From NCBI GenBank assembly GCA_001972305.1, contig BDDD01000551.1, positions 384,419 to 448,418 on the forward strand: a stretch of 64,000 nucleotides of DNA. Direction: 5' to 3'. This DNA comes from Cephalotus follicularis (Eukaryota; Streptophyta; Magnoliopsida; Oxalidales; Cephalotaceae). This document shows, in pieces, positions 21,272 to 34,109 of the stretch (the stretch's first letter is position 1; every line of letters begins with the position of its first letter). The position numbers and the translations under genes are program-made. Below the pieces are notes generated by a model. The model saw nothing but the letters and a program-made list of their open reading frames with translations. It was not told the DNA's origin and searched no databases.

Positions 21272-24200
21272 TTATTCAAACAGGCGAGGATAATCCTCTT
21301 GAATATGTTCCTCCAACTCCCAAGTAGGTTCGTTTTCAGGATGATTATTCCACAAGACTTTTACAAAAGGGATGGTCTTACTACGAGTAACCCTCTGCTG
21401 TCTATCCAAAATACCCTCAACCTCCTCATCGTAAGACAAGTCCCGCGAATGCTATCAAAATAGTAGTGAACCACGTGCAAGGGATGATACTGATAACCCC
21501 TCAACATAGACACATGGAACACGTTATGGACATGAGATAACTGTGGAGGCAAATCTAACCAGTAAGCAACCGCTCCAACCTTTTCCAGAACTTCAAACGG
21601 TCCGATCTCAACTTTCCTTTCAGCCCAAACCTTCGGACTCCTTTCCATGGTGAAACTTTCAGAAATACATCTTCACCAACTCTAAACTCCAATTCCCTCC
21701 GATGTTTGTCTGCATAACTCTTCTGTCGGGATTGAGCTGCCTTCAGTATTTCCCTAGCTACAGTCACTTTCTTCGTAGTGATCCGGACAAGCTGAGGTCC
21801 CTCGATAACTCTCTCTCCAACCTCATCCCAACATGTCAGAGATCGACATTTCCTCCCATACAATGCCTCAAACGGAGCCATCCGAATGCTAGCATGCCAA
21901 CTATTATTATATGCAAACTCCACCAAGCTCAAATACTCATCCCAGTTTCCTGTCCACTCTAATGCACAAGACCTCAACATGTCCTCTAAAGTCTGGATGG
22001 TCCTCTCCAACTATCCATCTGTCTGTGGGTGGAAACCTGTATTGTAGTTGAGCCGTGTTCCCCAAGCCTTCTGGAATCCCTTCCAAAATCTAGACGTGAA
22101 ACGAGGATCCCTATCCGAAATAATGGATACAACTGTCCCATGTAGTCTCACAATCTCTCGCTGGAAAACCTCCGCCAACCGGTCTATAGAAAAGTCCTCC
22201 TGGATAGCCAAGAAATGTGCAGATTTAGTCAACCGATGCACCACTACCCAAATGGTATCATTCCTTCTGAACGTCCTTGGCAACCCTATGACAAAGTCCA
22301 TCGCTATGCTCTCCCATTTCCAAACTGGAACCTCCAAGGGCTGTAACAAACCATTGCCTCGTTGGTCCTCAATCTTAACCTACTGACAGACGAAACACCT
22401 CCAAACATACTCTGCTACATCCCTCTTCATTCCATTCCACCAGAAGTTTCGCTTCAAGTCCCTATACATTTTTGTAGAACCTGGATGTATAGAGAATGGA
22501 GAGTTATGCGCCTCAGACAAAATAGCATGTCTGATAGTAACATCCGCCGGCACAAATAACCGACTACCCAACCAGATCACTCCATGCTCATCCACCCGGA
22601 ACTCTGACTGTTTACCCTCACCAACATTCTGGACTAAGGCCCATAGTTCACCATCATCAATCTGAGCCTCCTTAATCCGAGATATAAGGGTAGGCTCTAT
22701 ACTCATATTAGCCATATATCCTCCAGAACCCCGAACAAACAAGTTTAAGTCTAACCGTTCCATTTCTACTATCAACTGCGGCTGAGTAAGCAAAGCTGCT
22801 ACATTTCAAGAACTCTTCCTACTCAACGCAACAGCTACCACATTTGCTTTACCAGGGTGGTACTGAATATTAAGGTCATAATCTTTCAAAAGCTCCAACC
22901 ACCTCCTCTGTCGCATGTTCAACTCCATTTGCGTGAAGATGTACTTGAGACTCTTATGATCAGTGAAAACATCACAAGTTTCTCCGTACAAATAGTGCCT
23001 CCAGATTTTTAACGCAAAAACCACAGCCGCTAACTCCAGATCATGTGTAGGGTAGTGAACTTCATAAGGCTTCAACTGTCTTGAAGCATAAGCTATCACA
23101 TGACCGTGTTGCATTACAACACATCCCAACCCTTTCTTGGAAGCATCGTTATAAATCTGGTATCTCCCTGACCCAGACGGTAAACAAAGAATTGGTGCAG
23201 ACACCAGACCATTCTAAAATTTCTAAAAACTTTCTTCCCTTTCTTCGTTCCACACAAACTTTGCTCCTTTTCTGAGAAGTTGTGTCAGTGGCAAGGCTAT
23301 GGAGGAGAAGCCTTCCACAAACCGCCTATAGTAGCCAACCAGACCCAAAAAGCTCCTAACTTCCGTTACTGTAGTAGGCCTCGACCATTTGGTAACAGCC
23401 TCAACCTTAGCAGGATCCACACTAATACCATATGTTGTAACCACATGGCCAAAGAATGTCACCTGCTCCAACCAAAATTCACATTTTGAAAACTTCGCAT
23501 AAAGCTGATTCTTCCTCAAAATACCCAGCACTATATGAAGTTGAGCTTCATGTTCTTCTCTTGACTTGGAATACACAAGGATGTCATCAATGAATACAAT
23601 CACAAACTTGTCCAAGTATTCATGAAACACCCGATTCATCAGATCCATAAAGGCTGCACATGCATTTGTAAGTCCAAAAGGCATCACCAGAAACTCATAA
23701 TGCTCGTACCGTGTACGAAAAGCAGTCTTAGCTATGTCCTCAGCTTTCACCCATAGTTGATTATAACCAGATCTCAAATCCATCTTAGAAAAATACCGTG
23801 CACCTTGGAGTTGATCAAAAAGGTCATCAATCCTAGGCAAAGGGTATTTATTCCTGATAGTAATCTGATTTAGCTCTCTGTAGTCTATGCACAACCTCAT
23901 AGACCCATCCTTCTTCCTGACAAAAAGAACTGGAGCTCCCCACGGTGAAACACTAGGCCGGATAAAACCCCGATCCAATAACTCTTGTAACTGCTCCTTC
24001 AGTTCTTGCAATTCTAACAGTGCCATTCTGTAAGGTGCTTTAGATGTCGATGCCGCTCCGGGAATGAGCTCGATGGTAAACCCCACTTCCCATTGCAGTG
24101 ACAAAGCAGGTAACTCCTCTGGAAACACATCTGAAAACTCTCTAACAACCGGATAGTCCTCAAGGCGAGGCTCATCCTTAGAGACATCTTTTACAATAGC

Positions 24201-24662
24201 TAGGTAACCCTCAGCACCCTTAGCTACCAACTTTTGAGCCCTCAAAGCTGAAATAACCTTAACTCCTTTTCTCGGCTGTGAACCCTGATAAACAAAATTA
24301 GGCCTATCCACATCCCCAGACAGAACCCCTCGAATATGACAATCAATCATGGCACAATGGAGATCTAACCAATCCATGCCAAGAATCACGTTGAAGTCAT
24401 ACATATCTTTCTGGAAAAGATCCGTATCTCGAACGCGATCATCAAAAGCGATAGGATAAGCACAAAAACATTCAGATATCATAACAGATGTCCCCATAGG
24501 GGTCGAAAGAACCAAAGCTGGATCCAAAGATAGAGATGGCATCCCAAGATGCCGAACAAAAGACCTCGCTACTACAGAGTGAGTCGATCCAGTATCATAC
24601 AAAACATAAGCCATACGACTACAAACAGAGACATAACCTGAAACAGTACCTAGAGCACCCAC
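21272..24662 (-). pseudogene. Element E pol: protease, RT, RNase H, integrase, chromodomain
   Basis: A 479-codon open block (24662-23223) holds protease ([10 protein letters not shown]) and RT with [13 protein letters not shown], motif-[11 protein letters not shown] and catalytic FIDDILVYS. RNase H (23204-22806) has YNDAS in place of YSDAS and VVAVALSRK where D reads VVADALSRK, so a conserved Asp is lost. The integrase zinc region (22793-22380) keeps HPGSTKMYRDLK and CFVCQ before a TAG. The catalytic core follows (MDFVIGLP, SDRDPRF) up to another TAG in the PQTDG region, then LERTIQTLED, a GPFEV tail and a chromodomain-like end (VLWNNHPENEPTWELEEHI) stopping at 21272. Stops are mostly at former Gln codons (CAG to TAG). 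Confidence 0.9.
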
Positions 24663-25828
24663 TGCCTAATGAGTAGTCAAAGCAAAGACTCGGCCACCTA
24701 CATTTCGCTATCCCGCGTCACTGCCATTACCTTTCCTCTCCTATGCCCGAGGATCTGTGCAATCCATAAAATGATGGCCCTGCTGTCCGCACACAAAGCA
24801 TGCTTCTGAAGCCTTCTAACAATTCCCAACTGAATGCCTCTTCCCACAAGTCTCGCACTGTGCAATCTGAACATTGGGGTTACCCCCACCAGTAGCTCCT
24901 TCATTCCGCCTTTGATCATTTCCATACTGTCCACCTCCTCGGTTATTGTTATTCTTCTTTTGCTGCTTGCTATTTCGGCCCTCACCCTATTGTCCCGAGT
25001 TTTGGCCTTGAGAATCTCCCCTATTTCTCTTCTTTTCCCCCTCTAGACGAGCAGCCTGAAAATCCAACCTTTCCATTTCTATGTTCTTTGCAGCGTTTGC
25101 AACCTCTGAAATGTCAGCGAACCTCAAGTTAATTAGCTTACCCCTAAGCTGATAGTGCAACTTCCATTTAAACTTTTCGCCTGCTCCGTTACTGACCCCG
25201 CTGTAGGTCCCGCAAAAGCCGTCAACTTGGTAAACCGGGCTAAAAGCTTAGTAACAGATTCACCTTCCTTCTGTCTCTTCATAAGAAACTCCCTCGCATA
25301 AACCTCTTTATCAGCAGTGGGGAAATACTGCTGATAAAAGATCTCACAGAAATCAGACCAAGACAAAGTCTCTACAAAACCTCTACCCTTAGTTGTCTTC
25401 AAGGTCTTCCACCATGTCTGGGCATCGCCCTCCAGCTTACACGCTGCCAACTTAACCTTCTGATCATCGCCGCATCATAGTACATCGAAAATCTTCTCCA
25501 AATGAGCAATCCAATGCTCAACCTCCACTGGTGTTGGCGCCGAACTAAAGGTTCGTTGTCTCTGTTTTTGGAACCTCTCCAGCCATACATAAACTGGAGT
25601 ATCAGGATGGACCCCAGCTCCCCTAGTTGCATGAGCATCAACTGGTACATTCTCCTCAGCTACCTGCTCACGACGACCTTGCTCATGATTTTGCTATTGC
25701 TGCATTACTCGGTTCACTTCCTGAGCCACAGCCTGTCTAACCATCTCATCCATTGCAGGCTCATTTCTTGCTCCATCCTGAGGTATAACTGGTTCGGTTC
25801 TCTGAGGGGTGTTCCTTTTTCGTGCCAC
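24663..25828 (-). pseudogene. Element E gag
   Basis: Aligned by eye with the gag of D. It begins at the place of D's ATG, but the codon is GTG (25826-25828). An early TAG follows the Gln-rich N-terminus (QEVNRVMQQ). The capsid core reads QTWWKTLKTT ... [24 protein letters not shown] (25450-25133). The nucleocapsid side (24985-24698) still shows CADSR/HALCADS-like remains of the CCHC knuckle. No intact frame remains. Confidence 0.8.
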
Positions 25829-25972
25829 CAATGCAATGAAAACCAGGAAAAGATAAAGATAAAAGAGTCAGAAGGTCAAAACGAATGACATATCAAAAGA
25901 TTGTAACGAAGAAGTCCTAACCCAGTGTCTATCCAATCTCACATGTCAAACCTAGTTAGGTCTTCTAAGGAC

Positions 25973-25984
25973 TCTCTGATACCA
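25973..25984 (-). other. Element E primer-binding site (tRNA-iMet)
   Basis: The minus strand reads TGGTATCAGAGA, separated by GATTG from the LTR end TGTTACA. The spacer matches the one in D. Confidence 0.88.
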
Positions 25985-27197
25985 CAATCTGTAACACCCC
26001 CGATTGTGGGAGCCTTTATAGGTTATAATACCAAACTAAACATAACAGAATATCTAAACATGAACTTTACGCAAAACGGATGTGGTGGTCTGAAAATATA
26101 TCTTATAACAAACTGGTATAAAACAGATTCTGGGAACTTGAACGATTCATAACAAAAACAAACCAAAATCCGATAACCAAATACTGTTTAAGAAGAAACT
26201 AGTCTGACATTATCTCAAAATATGATCAATACTACTGAAAACACAATGGACCAACTCCTAAATGATCCTCTGACAAGTGGGTAACTCTCATCACACATTT
26301 CCCCCATCCTTCTGAAAACCTGTCGTATAGAAACCAAAAAAAAAACGCGGTTGAGCAAACCTCAGTACGGATAAGGAAGTAAAACAGGAAACGATAAACG
26401 AAATATCTGGAACATTAAATTTCAGCAAAGTAACATAGTAAATATCCTTTAAAATGTAAAGCAGAATATTTAAAAACGAGCTGTTATAAAATCATCATAA
26501 CTTTACGAAAAGCATATTATCATAATTCAAAACTTTATCTGATTTCATAATTCCATAGTAGAGAATTCAGACATACATACATAAGTGCAAGGGGTTCACG
26601 AGGCCCACATGCTCTGACGGAAAAGTCGTGTATGGCACTACACAAACAATCCCAATACTGAATACTGAATTCTGACAATAACTAGAGTATATTCATACGC
26701 CTCAAAAGGATCCATATCCTACCCTTAGGATACATATTTAAAAGAGACACCGTAGACCAATCACACCGCCACGGTAGGTGTCATATCCTACGTGCCAAAG
26801 GACATGCCTATGATACCTCATAGGTAGGGTTTATCTCTGTATGTTATTATGCTAAAACCTTGTTTATTCGAAAACAACTTAAAACATACTTCCATGTCAT
26901 AAACATACTTTCAAATCTGAAATCATAATTTGATTTGTATCTGAAGTTTAACATACTTCCTAAAGTGAAAGCCATGTCCAAAATAAATAACATATTTTCG
27001 ATAGCGGAAAACATGCATATTAAAATCAATATCTGATATAACAATATTAAAATTCATTTCGAATAAGTTATTGTCCAATCGAGAATATACCTACCAAATA
27101 TGAATTTTAATTCGAATAGAATCAAGAGCAAAATCATAGAAGCATAATTCCGATTTACTTTAAAATTGATAGGAGTTTATCAAAGAATGATGTATCC

Positions 27198-28964
27198 TGA
27201 TGGAATCGAAAATACCGAGTCCAGTGCCAATATGGAGAAAGGGTGTAGAATAAAACTTAAATATACAATCATGGCAGCGGAATAACACCCTATATAACAA
27301 AACCAATCCATTATGGCACATCCACAGACCACATGGATCACCACAACATCAACAGAATTGAATTGGTGTCACCATTGCAAGCAATGGTGACACACAAGCA
27401 AGGCAAGAAGAAGAGAGACCAAAGATTATACCAGTGGGTGAAGGCTCCTTCTTTCTTTGCTGCTACAAGCTTGAGTAGATTCCCTTGATGTTCTCCAAGC
27501 CTCAGGAACAACAAGTAATCCAACCAATAATCACAAAGTGTATGAACTCACACTCTCTCTCACTTAGCTTAGAAAAGGTGTATTGATTTTGACCAATGAA
27601 GTCAACAATCAATCCACCCTAGATAAGACTTTGCTTTGTGTATATCAGATGAAGGAACACACACTTACAGAGAAGAATTCGAGGTCAATTGCCCAGCAAA
27701 AAATGTCTCTCCCTTACTTTTCCATTTTCTGTAGAAATGCTTAATACCAGCCTCAATTTCTCTCTCCCAATCTCCCATTCACTTAGGATCATGGCCTTCA
27801 CTCCCTGGGAGTCCGAAGCCATGATTCCCACGTTTCCATAACGTGTAAAATCAAGAGAAACCGGCTAAGGATGTGAGAGAAGTAGTGCCCACGATTTGAG
27901 CTCGTGCACTGGTTGCACGTTCTGCTCAAAGACGTCGACGCCTTCCAAAGGAAGTCGACGCCTATGCAACATGGCACTAAAGCACATCGATGCTTTCTAA
28001 AAGACATCGACGCCTTTATTAGAGAAAAGCATCAACGTCTTACTAAAAGACATCGATGCCTTTTGGCCAGTGAAGCATAACGAGTCTAACTCTTTCAGTG
28101 GTTTCATGTATCCTTCGAATATTGGTTAAGTAAGATCAAACATATGTGTTTCCACAAAATGTAAATTCCACGCAACCGATATTTGACACCAAGACTTAAT
28201 ATGTCCAACATATTAAAGATCTAATCACTATAAGGCAGGGACCCTTTAAAATCTTAGTTAATACGAGAGGTGTTCTCAAGTAACCGAAAAACCCCTAGGG
28301 TTCGATTTAGCCATTCTAAATGGTCCTCGACCAATTTAAATGCTATTGGAATAATATCCAAATATTATCCAAATGGAAAAAATTAATCTAATTAATTTTT
28401 CCCACACCTCAATAACCATAGATTTTCTAAGTCGTCGGTTCGCGTGTACTATAATACCTTGTCATACTTGGCCCCGATTGAGGTCTAGGGTAAGGATATG
28501 TGTCAACCCTAGATAGTACCTCAATGGCTAAAATATCTGATCATTACTAGGACCTTTGGTAAACTCTTCGGAAATCTAATTTCCAGTTTACCTCAACCTT
28601 GGCCAAGGATTTCATAAGTCCAAAGTATAATCAGACCATAATAAGGCTGATCACCTTCGCTCAGGTGTGACAATCCCTTATTGCGCACTCACTTATATTC
28701 GTATCTTGGAACAAGTTTGACATAAGGAATAAGGTAACCAGTCTCACAGCCTCCATGCCAGGCATCCAACCTTGTGTCAGGGCATCACTAGTATAAGTAG
28801 GTAATAATAAAACTACTTCAATTATGTGATAAAATACAAGTGATATAGCCATAACAAATTTAGCACGCATCATATATATATATATAAGAATAAGATTGTT
28901 CCATACATGGTAAGATATAATATGACAACCCATCTAATGGCTTGTCGGGTCACTATATCTAACA
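27198..28964 (-). mobile_element. Solo LTR L (1767 bp), Ty1/copia-like, in the 5' LTR of E
   Basis: The insertion is exact: TATCC (27193-27197) and TATCC (28965-28969) flank it, and the empty site is preserved in the other LTR of E (near 19915). On the minus strand it reads TGTTAGATATAGTGACCCG ... GATTCCATCA. The TGTTAG start and 5-bp TSD suggest a copia LTR (inferred). No coding sequence is seen. It holds its own GTCGAC array. Confidence 0.75.
27925..28070. repeat. GTCGAC array of solo LTR L (AAAGACGTCGACGCCTTT type)
   Basis: About six copies: AAAGACGTCGACGCCTTC, GGAAGTCGACGCC, AAAGCACATCGATGCTTTC, AAAGACATCGACGCCTTT, AAAGCATCAACGTCTTAC and AAAGACATCGATGCCTTTT. Confidence 0.85.
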
Positions 28965-30272
28965 TATCCGTACCTTAGCAGTTTGAAAAATCTAATCAAA
29001 TATGAGTACCGAACAAAAGCACCCTAAAAGTGTCCTAATATCCAGCACAGATGATATCAAGACGTAAACATATAAGCCCAAACATCACATAACAAAAAAA
29101 TAAGCAATTATCAAAACTGCCTTAAAGTGGCGACGCTTAACTATAGGCGTCAACGGTTACATTGTATAAAAGAACAAAGCGCTAAGAAAAGCGTTGACTA
29201 AACACAGCATAAAAAAGTACAAAGCGGCGACGCTCAAAATACAAGCGTCGACGGTTTGCGTCGAGCACAGAATACCAGTTGTAGAAAACAGTTTTAAATC
29301 CAAGGCCAAGTTTGATTTTTCTTAAACACAAAGCATAAATACCAACATGCAGGTTCTTAAGACATTATTTATAAGTTCAAACTGCCAGATATACATATGA
29401 TTACATACAATGTGCAAAACACATCTTGAAATACAATTTTCTGGTATAATAATAGTTTTTCCCAAAATCAAGAATTACAATCTAATTTTTTTGTGCATTA
29501 TTCATAAAATTGTGATATGCAGATGATTTATAACATGATTTTCCTATTTTAATATTAGTATAACGAAATATGCTTAAGAATCATTCAAATTAAAACAACA
29601 GAATTCCGTTTCAAACAGGCCTCTAAAATCATGCTCAAAAGTAAATTATAACAGGTTCTAATACTAAACGACGATTGATATCAAAACTACGTAGTTAAAA
29701 CTACAAATTTCGTTCAAAAAATACCTTCAAAAGACGTCAAAAAGATAAAGATCGAAGCTGACGAAGTTGCTGCTCTGGTGTGTTTTAGAACAAAATGTGT
29801 AGATGATTTTTGAAGAACAAAGCATGAAATTAGATTTTAAAAAGCCAGAAAATGTGTAATATAATGATAAAATTGTATAACTTAAGAGTTTCCCTTTCAT
29901 GCAGATTCAGTTTCGAACAAAGAAGGAAAATCGGATCAACAAAAATGGCAAAAACCCCTTTTTCCTTAAACAGCCCACCGTCCAAACTGGTATGGAAAAA
30001 GACGACTAAAGGGTCGATTGCTTACTGAAAGCGTCGACGGTTAGGTCTTAAGTTACAAAACGCATCAAATTCACACGTTTTGGTGTTAACGTATCTCACA
30101 GCACCCAAAGCTTTGGCGGTTCTTATAGGAGCGTCGGCGCTTTGTGCCCAGAAAACAAAATAAAAGAAATTTCAAAATAAAAATCAAAGATTTCACACAC
30201 CATAGCATATATCAAAAGGTATAAACCCAACATAAAATGATAAACATGTAAACATAGAAACGGGATATTACA

Positions 30273-30886
30273 TATTACTGGAAAAATTGTATGTATACTA
30301 TTTTGCAGAGACAATCGACTGTTGAAGGAAAACAACCGACAGTGCATGTGTTACTCTGCCCAGAACAGTCAACTACTGAAGGAATGCAGCCGACTGCTCA
30401 AGGAAACAGCCAAATGTTAGAGGAAACAGCCGACTGTAAAGGGAAATAATCAACCCCTAGGGAAAGTGGTAGACATAGGTGCGACGCCAAGAACCTGGTT
30501 GCTTTGAGCATATGTCTGTATTGTATATTGTTATGAACTGGACTGTAGATTGAAATTTATATGTTTTCTAATGTGTTTTAACATTGAAAATAATTGTGAT
30601 TATGGTTATTACAACGATGTTTTGTATGAAATATTGTATTTCAAAAGATAATGAGGTTTCAAAAGACGGATACATATTTTGAATAAATATGTTTGGCAAG
30701 TATTTTATTATATAGAAACTACTTAATGATGATTTTGGAAAGGGTTAATTTATATATCCAAATATGTATACGATTTCAAGCGTTTATGAATTTATAAACT
30801 ACTTGGAACATAACTGACTGAATTGATTGATTGATTGTGATTGTAATGCTATTAGTGCGGTGAAATAGGTTGTCACTTACACTAAT
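30273..30886 (+). repeat. Element F 5' LTR, segment 2
   Basis: Resumes F after element E with TATTACTGGAAAAATTG (compare 59393-59410) and holds the rest of the distal GTCGAC cluster (30308-30435: CAATCGACTG, CAACCGACAG, CAGTCAACTAC, CAGCCGACTG and others). It ends at the insertion site of C (CTAAT). No gene is present. Confidence 0.85.
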
Positions 30887-31039
30887 TGTAACGCCAAGAA
30901 ATTTCATGTATTGTAATTTCACAATGTAAATGTGCTTTATTTGTGGAATTAATAAAATGATGGTTTTTCTGAATTTGATGATGTTGATATTAAGTCAATT
31001 ATATACTTAGAAGTGTGATTACTTGGTAACTATACGGGA

Positions 31040-31200
31040 GGCAGTCGACTGGCACAACAGACCAGCCGACTGGCTGACTGCGTGTGGAAGCAGTCGACTG
31101 GTGGGATGAACCAGTCGACTGGCCAACTGTCGTGACACTTGGCAACAGACTGCCAGGCGAACAACTGACTGCCAGGGAAAGGCAGCCGGCTAGATCGTGC
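31040..31200. repeat. GTCGAC array, LTR C proximal cluster (CAGTCGACTGG type)
   Basis: GCAGTCGACTGGC, CAGCCGACTGGC, GCAGTCGACTGGT, CCAGTCGACTGGCC, AACTGACTGCC and GCAGCCGGCTAG. Copy in the 3' LTR at 35464-35618. Confidence 0.88.
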
Positions 31201-31561
31201 TCTGTTTTATTTGCATGTGACGAGATCACATACAGCCACTGATAAAAGCATCTTGCAGGCGCCATCTGATGAAAGATGAAACGTGTATGCCATGCACATG
31301 ACTGCTAGAACCTGCAGAAACTGAGGTGAAGGGGTGGAATGATATGTGTGTGTGCATGCAATTGCTGGAGTTTTGGTTTGGTTTTCATGCAATACCATGT
31401 TTGGGTTTCATTTGAATTACAATGAAAACGGAGAATAATGCATGAAGTGAGATGTGTTTTGGACCATGATATAATTACTAGTAATATTCTAGGGTATGAA
31501 TATGTGTGGATAAGTTTCAATTGCTTGTTGAATGGATTTAGAGGTGAATTACTGGTACTGT

Positions 31562-31795
31562 CCAGCCCAGAACAGCCGACTGTTTAAGTAAAACAGTCGA
31601 CTACTCGATCATCCAGCCGACTGCCTAGTAAGGACAGTCGACTGTGCATGCGTTTTTGCCCAGAACAGTCGGTTGTTGAAGGAAGGCAGTCGACTACTGA
31701 TTGCTCGTGATGAACAAGTTGACTGTTGGGGAAGAACAGTCGACTGACTCAAGGATCCAGCCGACTGTTATGGAAAAACAACCGACTGTTATAAC
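31562..31795. repeat. GTCGAC array, LTR C distal cluster
   Basis: About ten copies: ACAGCCGACTGTT, ACAGTCGACTACTC, CAGCCGACTGCC, ACAGTCGACTGTGCATGCG, ACAGTCGGTTGTTG, GCAGTCGACTACTG, AAGTTGACTGTTG, ACAGTCGACTGACTC, CAGCCGACTGTTA and CAACCGACTGTTA. Copy in the 3' LTR at 36446-36685. Confidence 0.88.
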
Positions 31796-33014
31796 AGAAA
31801 CCGAACCTTTAGAGAAGGTGACAGGCCTAGGTTAATTACCAACAACCCTAGGTGCATTCTGAGCATATGTTTGTCCTGCATTTGAACTGCTACTGTACTG
31901 TGAATTGCATTATGGTTGATTTCTAAAATGTATTAACCATCTTGGGAAAACTTGCATGATTACTAAAATCATTATTGTACGAAAACGTATATTTGTCAAC
32001 ATATGATTTTATATATTTTCAAAATGATTGGGGAAGTATTTCCAAAGACGGAGAAATGTTTTAAGGGATTTGTTACACAATCAAATGTTTTGTTTTAAGT
32101 TTATAACTTATCACAACTTGTGAACGGAGTAATATATTTTAAACAAATATATATTTGATCAAGTAATTATATTTTATTGCTTGACTTGTACTGTGCAATG
32201 CTTGTGCCTGTTGATTATTAGCCGCTGTGCTAATAACCTGTTGATTACTTAGCCACAGTGCTAGTAACCTGCTGTTGGTTTAGCCGAAGTGCTAAACAAC
32301 ATACGGAGGACTCGCTCCAAGCCGTTCGCAAACGGGGATGGGGTAAGAGTGCATGACGTTGGGGCCAGGAGGTGGCGACGGTTATGACGACTTGCTAGTC
32401 TGGTTCCTTTTTGGAACATACTACTGCTTGTGTTGATATAACTTATGAGGTTATACCTGTGCTATGATCATACATATATTTTTATATATACATACGGAGA
32501 TATATTCACTGTGAAAATTACATGTCATACTGCATCACTATGCATTCATTCATGATACGCATTACCTTTGACCTTGAACTGTATACATAAACTTTTCTAC
32601 TTAGCCGAGTGAGGACAAAGGCTAGCCCCCTACTGTAATAGATTATGGAGTGGGTTTTGATATGGAGCACACAAGGAGACTTAAGGAGAAGACTAAGCTA
32701 TTTCTCTTGTTTTATGTACTGAATGAACAATGACTATGTAAACTGGATTATTGTAACATAGGTTATTTGTTATCCTGTACTGTACTATCACGCTCCATTT
32801 ATGGGCGATCGACAATGATGTTGGGTTTTATATAAACTCTGTGGGTATCACGTAGTATGGGATGCGTGATGCATATTTAAATTCGGCTTATTATTGTTAT
32901 TGCTTCCGCTATCGAAGATTTTGTTTATACGTTTTATCACATAAGCTGAATTATATTGTGTTGATTGCCTTACCGCTTTAATGTTGTCTTAATGTGGAAT
33001 GGGGTGTGACAACG

Positions 33015-33026
33015 TGGTATCAGAGC
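33015..33026 (+). other. Element C primer-binding site (tRNA-iMet)
   Basis: TGGTATCAGAGC, a perfect match to the plant initiator tRNA-Met 3' end, three bases after the LTR end GTGTGACA. Confidence 0.93.
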
Positions 33027-33104
33027 ATATTCCATATATGCTTCGCTAGGATACTTTCCTTGGCAATCAATAAATTGTTTTCCTAAAGTCGTGACTAACC
33101 ATCA

Positions 33105-33122
33105 TCCTTCTTATAGGAACAA
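33105..33122 (+). promoter_or_regulatory. Splice-acceptor-like site before element C gag
   Basis: CCTTCTTATAG|GAACAA lies directly before the gag ATG at 33123. With the donor-like AG|GTAGGG in the LTR it would remove PBS and LTR-derived leader from a gag mRNA. Inferred from sequence only. Confidence 0.35.
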
Positions 33123-34109
33123 ATGGACCGAAGGAGAACACGTACTAGGGCTAGAGCTACGGGAGCCAATGCCCCTGAGGAGGCAAATATGCCGCAAGGA
33201 GTGAATGTTCCTCAGGATGATAGGGACCCGATGACCCGAATTGCAGATTACTTCCAGCAACAGATGGCCTTTAATATGGTTAGTGCGGAGGAGATGCGCC
33301 AGTACTACGCGCAAGCTCGGCCGCAACATAGAGCTCCCGATCACTGCCCGGGAGAGGATAGTAGTCAGTTTGGGAGGGACATCGAAAGGTTTATGAGACA
33401 GAATCCACCCAGCTTCCGGGGTGAACTTGATGCTACGATTGCTGAAAGATGGCTCCAAGACTTAGAGAAGATCTTTGAAGTGATGGACTGTACTGAAACT
33501 CAAAAGTTGAAGTTTACCCTATACTGCCTATGGGGAGAGGCCACTCACTGGTGGGAGATGGTCAAAGCAAGGTGGGAGTCAGCTGGACTCGATTCTACAC
33601 GGGAGAGATTCCAGACAGAGTTCCTCGATTCCTATGTACCCCGGATTGAGCAAGAACGGAGGGAGACAGAGCTTCTTGAGTTGCGTCAAGGGGAGATGAC
33701 TATGGCCGAATACCAGGCCAGGTTTATGGAGCTAGCCAGACATTCACCTTATCTAGTAGCCGATGAAGTGAAAAAGATACGAAGATTTCTGAAGGGGTTG
33801 CGACCGGATCTTCAGTCGAGGATTAGGGCTATGGAGCTGGGTACTTTTTTGGAGGTCGCTCAAAAAGCGAGGCTGCTGGAAAGCATATCCAGTGAGGACT
33901 GAGCAGAGAGAGCCCGAGCACAACAGAATAAACAGAGCCGAACAAGACCAGCTTATTCGAATTGGCAAGGCAGTGGTTATCCGACGAAATCATTGGAGAA
34001 TAGATCTGGACAGACTGCCACACAGGGGACTCCTAGTCAGGGGAGTAATGCGGGAACTGGAGCTTGTTATCACTATGGTCGTAAAGGCCACTTACAGAAG
34101 GATTGCTGG
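33123..34109 (+). pseudogene. Element C gag
   Basis: Starts at a clear ATG (MDRRRTRTRARATG). Open to a TGA at 33900-33902, then continues in the same frame to the knuckle. Capsid core: ERWLQDLEKIFEVMDC, THWWEMVKARW, RFQTEFLDSYVP, MTMAEYQARFMELARHSP, IRRFLKGLRPD. Nucleocapsid: CYHYGRKGHLQKDC, in which the second zinc Cys is Tyr (TAT for TGT). Immediately after KDCW the sequence jumps into integrase, marking an internal deletion of protease, RT and RNase H. Confidence 0.9.

Larger units (their letters stand above)
18727..30272 (-). mobile_element. Element E: full-length Ty3/gypsy Tekay-like chromovirus, decayed
   Basis: Minus-strand order: 5' LTR 30272-25990, PBS, gag, protease, RT, RNase H, integrase, chromodomain, PPT, 3' LTR 21218-18727. 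The TSD is TATTA (18722-18726 and 30273-30277). The LTRs are 2492 bp (left) and about 2511 bp (right, after removing solo LTR L). Proteins are very close to those of element D, so this is the same family. Multiple stops and frameshifts show it is dead. It is inserted in the 5' LTR of F. Confidence 0.92.
25990..30272 (-). repeat. Element E 5' LTR, interrupted by solo LTR L
   Basis: Matches 18727-21218 except for a 1767-bp insertion (27198-28964) plus its duplicated TATCC. By eye the two LTRs differ by scattered substitutions, many of them C/T or G/A. Confidence 0.9.
30887..33011 (+). repeat. Element C 5' LTR (2125 bp, lacks the promoter segment)
   Basis: Starts TGTAACGCCAAGAAATTTC and ends GGGGTGTGACA. 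Compared with the 3' LTR, about 460 bp is missing near 31366. The missing segment holds the TATA-like box, the purine-rich leader and the donor-like site. Two GTCGAC clusters now lie only about 360 bp apart. Confidence 0.9.
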